Source: Notospermus geniculatus
Taxonomy: Eukaryota; Nemertea; Pilidiophora; Heteronemertea; Lineidae
NCBI GenBank assembly: GCA_002633025.1
Contig: NMRB01001015.1
Location: 14,862-78,861 of the forward strand
Reading direction: 5' to 3'
Length of the DNA: 64,000 nucleotides
The translations under genes were made by a program, and so were the position numbers. The notes below the pieces were generated by a model. That model ran no database searches. It was given only the letters and a program-made list of their open reading frames with translations, and had not been told where the DNA came from. Shown piece by piece: positions 1 through 9,768 of this stretch; positions within the stretch are counted from its first letter, which is position 1, and every line of letters starts with the position of its first letter.

Positions 1-485
1 CGGGGGGGGGGTATTAGAAGCTTTGCCTGAAATGAATAGAAAGGATATAATCAATCGTCAGCATTGAAATACAGACGTAACCACGACAATAAACTTTGCA
101 CTTACCAGACCGCCGCCATGTTGAAATGATCCGGGCAACAGTAAGTTATTGAGAACAGCCTGGACCACTGGACGTCACGAAACCCGACCCCAGTGAGCAA
201 AAAATGAATTAAACAATGAAACAGTCTTACTAACATAGTATATTTTAATAGATGTTTCAATTGGAAAACAAGAGAATAAAGAGAATAATTTGGAGAGCAA
301 AGGGTACGAATGCGTCGATGCTCTCCGGCCCAATCGTGGTCGTAACTGACTTCGGGTCTTTCCGGCATTCTCCGGTGGCACAGGTTCGAGCTCTGACTTG
401 AAAGTGCCAGCTGGATGGTAGGTGATTCGGACTTGCTACCAATACTTCCAATCTAGGAGGTACGTCTCCGGTGGTGGACTCTCAC

Positions 486-2788
486 GTAGTTGCTTGGCGA
501 ATCTGTAAGACGTCCGTATCAACTTTCTGTTCCTTCCTGTGTTCCCGTAACACTTCAGGAACCTTACATTGTAGCTCTTTAAACCATTCCGCGTTCGTGA
601 AATGCGCTTGCCGCATCAGACGCCAAAGTTTGTAACGTCTGAGGTCGAAATACGTCTGCACTACCTCCCGGCCTGAAATTGAAAATTGAGCTAAAGATAA
701 ATATGTATCTTGTCTTTTACAAGAAGGCCAACACCACGCTGCCTCAAATTATGAATGGACACTGAGTAACAATAAAAGAAGTGACGCCACCATCATCAGG
801 GACTGATAGTTGGCGGCACCATCGCTCGTTGTGGTCGTCGTGATGCAATAGACTTACCTTCTACTGACAGCTCTGGTGGCGACTCAAACCGAACGCTGTT
901 TGGCAGCATTGTTTTGTGGAGTTCTTCAAAAACCTGGCAAAAAGAAGAAACGAGAACGTAGGTTTATACGAACCTATTGAGAGAAAGCCCTATTACTTCA
1001 GTCTGTTGACGAAACGGAACTGTCCGTCGTATATAACTTACCTTGTAACCCTGTTTGTTCCCTAGGAAAAAACAGCCAAGGACATGAATCACCGTCTGCG
1101 TTGGGTCCAGTTTACTCATACAGCCGCCCAGCTTGTTGAAGAAACTGAAAAAAATGGTAGATGTGTACAGCTGAGTGTTCTCTCAAAACGTATCACAAAG
1201 TTACAGCTTATTACGTGTATTTATTTCAACAGAATGAATATTCGCGAGTTACTTTTTCATAGCTGGTTGGTCCTTTCTCCCCAATTTCTGTGGCGTTAAA
1301 ACCCGATTCCGTAAAAGATACAAAAATCCTGGTCCTCCTTGGCAGTATAACAGCAGCGACTTTGCCCGGCAACCCGGTTTATAGTCTTCTAGCTTTTTCT
1401 TTATTTCATCTGAAAAATAAGAGAGAGTATGGATCAACTGACACAACACAGTATTAATTACTGTCGATGAGTAAGCTCAGAAATGAAATTTATCCTCAAC
1501 CGGCACTATGTAGGTACAGTGGAACCCCTCAGTCTGACCACCCCTCTTACTTGACCACCCCTCCAAACTGACCGATTTTTGTCGGTCCCAATGAAATCCT
1601 TCACATTTTCCATTAGCTAAGTCGACCACCCCTCTGCCCCGACCGTGACCACCCAGATGGTGGGTCCCAAGCTTCATTTCAACCCCTCTAAATTGACCAC
1701 GACCACAAAATTGTGTGCATTTGAACATGGGCTCTTTTGAAATACATGTACAAATGTACATGTAGTCAGAATATGGAGGTGGTCAGAATGATCTTCGGGG
1801 CCAAACACCAAAGCCAAGCTAAACCAAGCTTCTAAAGTGTAAGATTTTGTGAAGGACTGTACTACAAATTTGCAGTTATAAGGTCACAGGGACCTGGCTT
1901 TGCCACCACTGGGATCTAGCTCCTCCGACATCACGAAGCGTCAGTCTCGCACTTCGATTCAAAGATACTGACAGCCTGTTGCGCGGTCAGCAATGCCGAC
2001 CACCATCACCAACAGGAGAAGCTTGACCCCGGCAATGCCAGACCTTTGTGACCTTACAACTGCGATATGGTGTGTACTGGAAGAGGTGCAACTCACCTAG
2101 CAGTCTGTCGAAATCCCAATTTTCAAAATCCTGAAAAAGAGTAACAGAGCTTTTCAAAATCTTCAGAGACAGGATGACACGCATGACAGCGACGGGTGTT
2201 GAAATTTTCCACACCAACTTTGGCAACGCAATTGTTCAGCCAATCAGCGCTGGCTTCTGAAATATGCAAATCTCGTTGTGGGCCAATGCGGGTGGATGTT
2301 TTATCACTTACGTAGACTATGACCAAGATGTCATCCTCTTTCCTGATTGCATCGACCAGAAGATCAACCTTCTTTACGTTGGATGACATTAGCTGAAACG
2401 AGGCGAACAGACAAATCTACAAGACTTTTGACTGAGAAAAGAGGTTCAAATTTACAACTATACTTGCCCATAGGCCTAGTTGTATACAGCAGTCCTGTCT
2501 TACTCTCTCAAGGAATAACAATATAAGGAATGGCTGTGCGGCAGGCCGAACTATGCTCTGTTATTTGTAGCAGAGCCTTTTGGATCCTCTGCAGTGCTGG
2601 CTTCAGTGTCAAAACGTGAATTTCTTTCACTTCTATTGGCGTTTCGAAGTCGTCTGAACCTACCACCAATCTCGGCGAGGGTGTATCTGGACCCGTCTGT
2701 GTCTTCTCAACCGTCTGCTCCGATATCCATCGAGTTCTCTCAATATCTGATTTGAACACCATCTGAGTCGTCGGGTCCTCTACACCCT
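486..2788 (-). CDS. Unidentified multi-exon gene, internal exons only, continues past left edge
   Basis: I do not recognise this protein. A chain of six minus-strand exons joins in consistent phase: 2664-2788, 2312-2392, 2097-2130, 1042-1061, 858-933 and 486-672, each bounded by a pyrimidine tract plus AG and by a GT donor (GTAGGT, GTAAGT, GTGAGT, GTAAGT, GTAAGT, GTGAGA). The peptide reads ...SPRLV-LMSSNVKKVDLLVDAIRKED..., then DFENWDFDRLLG, NKQGYK, VFEELHKTMLPNSVRF and REVVQTYFDLRRYKLW. The composition is charged and helical, with no signal peptide or membrane segment. The 20-nt exon at 1042-1061 is a microexon. For the first exon an alternative donor further on is possible, because its frame stays open to a TGA near 2506. 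The start codon is not found upstream and the 3' end lies left of base 1 or in 1-485. The chain is inference from splice logic; no homology was recognised. Confidence 0.5.
1515..1775. repeat. Diverged copy of the CAGTGGAACC / 'guanine-rich GACCACC' dispersed repeat
   Basis: Starts with TACAGTGGAACC, the same head seen at 24305, 37820 and 40018, and then carries several irregular repeats of a motif like GACCACCCCTC. It lies in what would be the long intron between exons 2097-2130 and 1042-1061 of the unidentified gene. Confidence 0.4.
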
Positions 2789-3345
2789 CTGAAAAACAAT
2801 ACCAGACTGAAATAATTCCTGAAGAAACATCGTCTAAACGTTTATGGACCCTCTCAATGTTGGCCTGATTTGGCGTAGACCCGTACATCCATCATCTGGT
2901 AGATGTTTTTAAGCCTCTCTTTTTGTGCGTGGCAGAAAATTTCGGATAGTGGCTTACCGGTTGAGATCATGCCTATCGTCCACGGCCTTGACCTTCGAAC
3001 CCTCTGCGTCCTTCGATTGTCAAGGTCACAGCAGCACTGCCGATGCGCCGTATATGACGAGTGTTCATGCGTTTCTTTTCTTCTCAGAAGTGGACTGCTC
3101 TTGGGTCTAAAAAGACGTAGAATTAGATTATTCTGATCTGATTGGTCCGTTTTACTGCTCACTTCCCGCTACAGCAGGTATCGTCAACAAGGCACGGTCA
3201 CTGATTGGTCGAAAGGACTGACAATGACGTTGTGATCTGACTAGCGAACTAGCGACGTGCAGCATGCAGGAATGGGGGAGCGGATCAAGGGTTATATCTA
3301 AACCCCTATTTTACCTCATCAGCAATGAGTATCAAAATAATAGAA

Positions 3346-3520
3346 CCCGTTTCGCGTTTTATCCCGACAGGGCGGCGCTGCGAGCGGTTGTACCAAAGAT
3401 GTCAAAAACAGAGTAAAGCAATGCAATGACGTTGCGTCACGACGTAACAGGGACCGAGACGTCGAAAAAGAAGAACAAACGCCCCCAGCGCCTCCCAGCG
3501 GCGATAGTTAGGTTCCTCAC
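3346..3520. repeat. Dispersed inverted-repeat element, 'GGCGGCGCTG' family, copy 1
   Basis: About 175 bp with imperfect inverted ends: left TATCCCGACAGGGCGGCGCT, right end reads inward as ATCGCCGCTGGGAGGCGCTG. The middle is rich in ACGTC and TGACGT. Related copies or pieces lie at 5537-5660, 51470-51610, 53880-53925, 55670-55800, 57608-57760 and 60030-60175. No coding capacity, so a non-autonomous DNA element (MITE) is the likely nature. Confidence 0.6.
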
Positions 3521-4065
3521 TCCCAAATCATTGCTGGCAAAGTTTTGTGAACATGGCACAATTCGTGTACCTTTCCTTTAGCCCTTCTGTTTCTCGTAGT
3601 TCCTGAAACCGCCTACGTAACCATGCTAAATCAAGCTGTGGTTTTGGTCGTCGCTCGTACCCACGAGGTCTTGACACCTTACCCATATCCTGGTTTGTGC
3701 TGCGTAAGAGGCACAGAAAAAAGGAGTGAAACAACGAAACGGAGGCGGTGAAACGGCTACTGCTGGTGGTGTGCCTAGGTAATCCGTCAGTCAGTATTAT
3801 TGACAATCAAAAAAAGAGTGTCATATCTTTCGTCTCCAGGCCGATACTGCTTCCTGATGGAATGCTGGGGTGGAGTACAAGAATGTATTACAAACATCAA
3901 TTCGTGCTGGTGATGGAGGGGATCGAGTCTTCCAATATTCTGGCAAGGAAACTAAGTGCAATGAATACTTTGGGGCGATGGGGTGGCACTGCAAATGGTC
4001 GCACATGGGGCAAAGCTAGAATAGGGTATAGAGAATATCCTACACGATGGAGTGTGAGACATAAT

Positions 4066-4185
4066 AGGGAGGTTTCGCAAGCGCCCGGTTAGGCCCTACG
4101 ACGACGTTTATCTATTGTTTGGGTATACCCACACAATAGATAAACGTCGTCGTAGGGCCTAACCGGGCGCTTGCCAGACCTCCCT
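4066..4185. repeat. Foldback element 1 (53-bp arms, 14-nt loop)
   Basis: Arms 4066-4118 and 4133-4185 are reverse complements at about 51 of 53 positions. The outer ends read AGGGAGGT inward, and the right side is followed by AATG. Three other foldbacks in the window (32440, 46437, 61253) share the TTAGGGAGGTTT-like outer end although their stems differ. It lies just 3' of the 267-codon frame at 4293-5096. Confidence 0.8.
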
Positions 4186-4292
4186 AATGACTGTTACGCG
4201 TGGAGACTACTAACAGCAGCCATCGAACCCCTACTACGTGATGAAAACCTATACAATGTCTAAACTATCTACAGAAAGTAGAATATGAATAA

Positions 4293-5096
4293 TTACTCCT
4301 CCTCATCCTGCTCTGGTGGCGACATCTGTTGTGGTGACGTCACTTCCGTCTGCTGCGCATGCGTGTGTGACGAAATGGCTTGCGTCTGCTGATCCGTCGG
4401 CGCCATTGTTGCTGTCTCGTCGTCTGGCCACGTGTTCGCTTGTGATGCGTAACGGCTGCTGGTGTCGAGATCCATTCCTTCAGAAACTAAGACATCCTTG
4501 ATGGCGTCAAAGGTCATACTTGAATGGCTAAGATCCGACCGACTGTCAAAAAAATTACGACAACATTTTATTTCTCGCTGTTTGGTCAACGAGTTTTTTA
4601 TGCTCGGTAGCAGATGGAATTTTTTGGTTAGTATGTCGCGCTGTGTTATTTCCGGTGGTTTGTACAAAACGCTGTTTGGTGGCGGATAGACGCGGACGTT
4701 GCCGTCATAAACAGGTTCTGTTCGTTTATCCTTCCCAACATCATTTTTCCCATCGTGGAAATCGGACATTTCACGAGATATCCCCAAGTGTGCGGCACTA
4801 TCCTTGAAATCACTAGGCCTACTATTTGTATTCAAAACACCATGTTCCACCAAAGCTGGCAACCTCACACGATTTCCAACGACAGAATTGTGCGTATGGG
4901 GTCTTCCATGACGGGTGGGTATAAAACGTCTCTGGTTCGTGAATTCCATGTCGTTCCGCCCTGCACCGGTGAGAGAGCTGTGTCCCCTAGAATCCCACAT
5001 TTCCCTCGCCTCCTTGCACCTACATGACCTGCCTGTCTCCTCACTCGTCGATCTCGGCCGACTGTAGAACAGGCCAATATTGTTATGGATAGACAT
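4293..5096 (-). CDS. Single-exon open frame, hypothetical protein, 267 aa
   Basis: Uninterrupted 267-codon frame from ATG at 5096 to a stop at 4293-4295, much longer than the surrounding noise. The protein is hydrophilic and probably disordered, without signal peptide or membrane segment. The middle holds a conserved-looking stretch with VYPPPNSVLYKPPEITQRD and then KKFHLLPSIKNSLTKQREI; the tail is Gln/Thr/Ser-rich and ends in acidic EQDEEE. The N-terminal part contains MWDSRGHSSLTGAG and RRFIPTRHG. I do not recognise a family. It may be a complete single-exon gene or the terminal exon of a longer one; no acceptor was pinned down. Proof would need a transcript or homologues in related animals. 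Confidence 0.45.
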   Translation of the reverse strand: MSIHNNIGLFYSRPRSTSEETGRSCRCKEAREMWDSRGHSSLTGAGRNDMEFTNQRRFIPTRHGRPHTHNSVVGNRVRLPALVEHGVLNTNSRPSDFKDSAAHLGISREMSDFHDGKNDVGKDKRTEPVYDGNVRVYPPPNSVLYKPPEITQRDILTKKFHLLPSIKNSLTKQREIKCCRNFFDSRSDLSHSSMTFDAIKDVLVSEGMDLDTSSRYASQANTWPDDETATMAPTDQQTQAISSHTHAQQTEVTSPQQMSPPEQDEEE

Positions 5097-5536
5097 ATCA
5101 ATTATTAATTAGGACAATGCTGCTATATATTGCGTGTCGGGTTCATCAATATCGCCTGATGATTTTGTTTATCAGTCTGTGCAGAATCCATCCCGAAAAT
5201 TGTGTTTGGATATTCATGGCATGTCGTGCTGGATCGGAGGAATCGTGCCTCACTCAGGAATGCGATGATTCACACAAAAGAAAGTCACTGAGAGACGAAT
5301 ATGGACTCCCTCCAGGATACTTGGTTCCGAACGAGCTGCAACCTGTCGTTGTCTCGACCTTGACGTATTCCACATTGTTCTGTTAAAGGGTACATGATAA
5401 AAATGGGACGTTTTCAGATGTGGTGTTCCGGATGAACGTACCCTTCTTTTTCCTTCCTATTCCTCAGAATGAGTTCGAATCAGAACAGCAAGTGAACCAA
5501 TCTTTTCCTCTGCTGCTGACCCTAGGGAACCCGCAA

Positions 5537-5660
5537 CTCGACAGGCGGCGCTGCGAGCATAAACCCGGATGACGTACAAAGCAATGACGTCACGTCACGA
5601 CGTCCTTTACGCTGCGCGACCGGCGGAAACGCTGGGCTGCCACGCGGAATAGTTTTGCGG
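5537..5660. repeat. 'GGCGGCGCTG' family element, copy 2
   Basis: Contains CGACAGGCGGCGCTGCGAGC followed by ATGACGT and CACGTCACGACGTC, the same order as in the copy at 3346-3520, with a diverged right half. Confidence 0.5.
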
Positions 5661-6440
5661 GTTCTAATCTAAGTTCCTGCGATCCACGAATCTTTCACAC
5701 AAACCCTGATCTAAAATACGACTATCACAGCCCATGTTGATTCCTCGCATTCATAAGCGACTGTACGTCTGGATATCTTGCTGTTCAAGATGAGAACTGC
5801 AAATGTTCCCATCACCTAAGCATTGTGGAACCGACTACTGATTCCCAAACAAGCCTGGCCCAGCATTCAGATACTCCACACGTACTTCCCCTCTCTGTCA
5901 ACTTCCCAATATTTCAAGCCCCGTGAAGACTCTTCAGCTAATACTAAAATGAAACTTGCCAAACTGTTGCCATGGCAACATGTAAACGGTGGGTTCATTT
6001 TTAAATCACTCCCGTCATGTTCATAATCAGGCCGAAGTTGTAAAAAACCATACAATGTATGTATGTAAATGTAGTTAGACAACTGAAATAATTGTAGTTA
6101 CACTAACTTCCTACATTTCATGTTCTTGAAAAAGCAGATACATGTAAGTAGCTCTACGGACACGATTGAATACATTGGAGAGAAGAATATTTGGAAATGA
6201 GGCTTGGTGCGCTAGGAACCCGGATGTGCGCGACTTACGCCATTTGAGGTTCAGAACGAGTCGTTTTACCCACCTGCTTTTTGGCCTGGGTATGTTCCGC
6301 CGCGTCGGCACATAGGTAGGCTTGGCCGAGTGCGGTCGCAGCCGAATGCTGGTGCGAGTGTCATCGCTAAAATAGGAAGATCAAGACAAAACAATAAAAA
6401 CAACAACGTGCACGTAACAATTTACAACACTTCTCGACAT
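5661..6440. other. Intergenic stretch without supported gene
   Basis: Only short open frames on both strands, with no splice-supported exon recognised. Confidence 0.4.
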
Positions 6441-6710
6441 CAGGGCCGGATCCAGGATTCACAGAAAGGGGGGGCGTAGCTCGCCAAAGTTGGTGAGCAC
6501 CGAAAAAGCGAAGCCAAAACGGGGGGTCTGGGGGCTCTCCCCCAGAAAAATTTGACAATTTAAGTGCTTTTAGATGCATTTTCCTGGCATCTGAGAGCAA
6601 AATACTCGAATTTTTATGTGATTAAATTTTTCTTGCTAAAAAAAATCATTGCTCTGCCAAAAATAGGGGGGGCGTACGCCCCCCACGCCCCCCCCCTGGA
6701 TCCGGCCCTG
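6441..6710. mobile_element. MITE with CAGGGCCGGATCCAGG inverted ends, copy 1
   Basis: 270 bp. The left end CAGGGCCGGATCCAGG is the exact reverse complement of the right end. GACAT lies directly outside both ends, a 5-bp target duplication. The inside has C-rich and G-rich tracts and a short motif CTGGCATCTGAGAG shared with copies at 30177 and 49012. No transposase frame. Other copies: 30177-30450, 34799-34976, 36770-36955, 37961-38130, 49012-49228. Confidence 0.8.
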
Positions 6711-8028
6711 GACATTCTATTCACTAATTAGAGTTGTTCAAAGTTGATCAAACATCGTCCGTGTCATCGTTTCCAATGCCTTCCACCATCTTGGTTGCCA
6801 AGGATCTTGTATGCAGATGACTCAGCGGCAGGCAAATTTGTACTTTGGACCAATCCGCACATGTTGTGTTTGCCTACTAGCTAAATGCGCGCGCATGAAA
6901 TCTCCGTAAAACAAGATGGCGGGGGCCGTGAAAACGATGAATATAGTGATCGCGTGAGGAAACCGTGCCTCTTTGCACCTACAGAAAGCAAAATGCAATA
7001 GTAACCTCTGTTTCACGGAAGGTTGAGGGGTCGTCATGTCTCTGATAGGTGGCGTTGACATCGCCCGACTTGGCGGCCTACCGCGGCTGTATATGAAATA
7101 ATCATCGGACCGTGTCCACGACCACCGCGTGTTGTCGTCGGTCCTTCGATCGGCGTTACGGAGTTGTAACGCCTGGCCAGAGAGTTCTAAAGATGGCGAC
7201 TCTGGCCGCTTCCTGTTGTAACCGGAAGGGGTGGTGTTGTACAGCCAGGCTGTTCTCGCCTGGAAGAGAGGAAGATGTTTGGAAATTATACCCGACCAAC
7301 AAAGTTGCATTCCGTCCACAACATCAGCTCTGTGCTCTCGAAAGAAGCCAATCAGGCAACCTGAGAAGGCGTTGAGCGGTACCCGCCTTCACGGATCGGA
7401 AAGGGATACGCTATTTCTTGATGTATTTCATGTACAAAAAATATCGTTAAAGCGGACTGTTCGTGCCGAGTCAAAGATTCCACAGCACCGTGTCCGGAGC
7501 GGCGGCCGCAATGCATTTACCAGTTGTTGTTACGAATAAAACGGGACGTTTTATTATTTTTGGTTCACTTTGGACAGACGCGAGCAATCCGCTTTAACGT
7601 AAATGTTATCGTTAGCGTGTGATCTCTTAAACTCCCTACTGGTGTTACATATTTTTGCTGTAACCTTATTAACTCGCTACAATCTCAAAGTAAGCAATAA
7701 CTAGGTTTGTCCACATCTGTTAGTTACAGAGTGGGCTGGTGTACACCCTTAATTTACAAAGTCAACTAGTTTGGTAAAAAAATAGTAATAAATTGATGTT
7801 ACTATGACTACAAGTGTGATTTTATGAGGTAATAGAGCATCTAATGGCCTAAATGTATGAAAATTACACTGATAGGCCAACTAGTTCTTGAAGCAGATGG
7901 GTAAATTGGTAACGACGGGTTGTTAGAGTGATGGCGTTGGCCTACAAAGCTTGATAAAAAAGGTGACATCATTTTTCCCGCGCAAACTATCGTTGAGGCG
8001 AATTGGCGTGGCAGGAGTTCTAGTCCAT
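6711..8028. other. Intergenic stretch without supported gene
   Basis: A 165-codon minus frame at 6822-7319 and overlapping plus frames at 7112-7539 are present, but none has clear splice sites, recognisable motifs or a family resemblance. Confidence 0.35.
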
Positions 8029-8130
8029 TTGGAAGCCATGAACACGAATTGGAAGCTATGAATACGAATTGGAAACTATGAATACGAATTGGAAGCTATG
8101 AATACGAATTGGAAACTATGAATACGAAGT
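8029..8130. repeat. Minisatellite, 20-bp unit, about 5 copies
   Basis: Unit GAATTGGAAGCTATGAATAC. Alternate units carry G or A at one position (GGAAGCT / GGAAACT), an A-B-A-B pattern that suggests a 40-bp higher-order unit. Confidence 0.85.
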
Positions 8131-9768
8131 CCAAATATCCATTTGGAAGCTGCTCTCCCGCTCTAAGAAACTTCACGCCAACCACCGTGTTTGGTGCCGT
8201 TCAGTTAGTTCGTCATAAGTGTGGCATTTATGGTAGGCCTAACGCACTAAGAAGCGGTTTATTGCCAGTGGGCAGGAAAACTACGAGATTATGCGGACAA
8301 GAGGAAAGAGGCGTACCCTTCCTAGCTTCATCGCGAGACTTAGCGACTCTAGAACAGAAAAAGAAGTAATATCATGTCAGCAGCTGCTGTCGACGGAAAG
8401 AAGTCTTGATCGCAAACCTACCTTTCCCGTGAGCATCGTGTATCCTAAAGATTAGCCACGATCGAATGTTACGATTTGAACAAGTAAATGTCATAAGAAA
8501 ACATATTCACTCGACCGCCATTCGGAGAATAGTCACGTACTAGCCACACAACCACAATGAACTGCTTTATGTACGCTCAGAAAATATGATCCGCAATAAC
8601 TTCATAAAGTCGGCACTCATTGATTAATTACCGTATTCCTTAAATTTCTCCCTAGGTTTGAATTCTTTGACTGGACCCGTGAGAAACAGCGTAAAAAGTG
8701 TTTTACCGCGAAGCCGTGTTGGTATATCATGATCAGACACGTAACGGGGTCCTTAAGGAATACTGGCAGGCGGACCGGGTGTCAAAACCACAAAAAAACT
8801 TTCCAATTGACACCTGTACAAAACATCAGCGTTTCAAATCATTGAACATGACGTGGATTGTGGAGAAAGAGTGAAAAAGAAGATTCCACCATTTGTGTGT
8901 TGGCGGAAGGCGAGACGCTATAACTCTCACCAGACCAACGATTCAAAGCGTTACCATTCACAGACAACTTGTCGAAAGAATAATTTCACAATCCTCTCCA
9001 CGATTTGGAAGAGCTCACACCACAAACGACTCCTGTCCACGTTTTCCTGGCCAGAATGCTGTGTACGAGGGATTGTGAGAGAAAGAACGGGAAATTCTCC
9101 CTGGAGAGTGCAGTGATGCAAAACCGAACTACAGCATATCGAAGTAACTCTATCGAGCAATAAGTAATTCATTGCCTTCTAAATATTGACCAAAGAAATA
9201 CGGATTTGATCAATCGAGAAAAAACCATTGGTCAATATTGTGGTTGGATGTTTTTGAGTAAGAGAGGCTAATCCGGATGTGACTGTATCACGGATTTATG
9301 GACGGTCACTATCGGCTAACGAATAGATGTCCCACCAACGTGAGGTTGATGTCCCTATCACAGTAGGGATGTTCTTACCAGTGTGACTGCCACAGTTTGG
9401 TCGACTCCCCCACTACCTTACGAATTTAAAACTCTCGTATGAATTCAACTCACCGTCATGACTGGGAAGGAAGAAAGTATAGTTCTCTCAAAACAGTTCC
9501 GATTTAGCCATGCCAATGGAGGGCTAATCCATTCTGTGAGATAACGGATCGACGGACGGACGGACGTTCTCACGTATGAGACGTCGGATGAGAGCCGACT
9601 ATGTACACAAGGGCCTAGTAGTATTCACAAATTGGGAGAGTCTGGCCTACTACAGTAATCCTCCTTCTGCTCAAAGCCAGCCGTGAATGTCCCTGATACC
9701 CAGGAGCTAACAGAAAATATTTAGAATCATTCAACAGTCTCAAGTGTTACAAACACTGATTAGTTGTT
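8131..9768. other. Intergenic stretch without supported gene
   Basis: No exon chain or recognised repeat family stands out; open frames are below 90 codons. Confidence 0.35.

Noticed and set aside
1-3162. Similarity of the left-edge gene to GREB1 or DUF4551 proteins
   Set aside because: Only a vague impression; no diagnostic motif could be matched, so no name is given.
6822-7319. 165-codon minus frame with one hydrophobic stretch
   Set aside because: No recognisable motifs; several overlapping frames of similar size on the other strand suggest low stop density only.
8029-8130. CRISPR-like array of regular 20-bp repeats
   Set aside because: Direct tandem repeat without spacers, in an animal genome.
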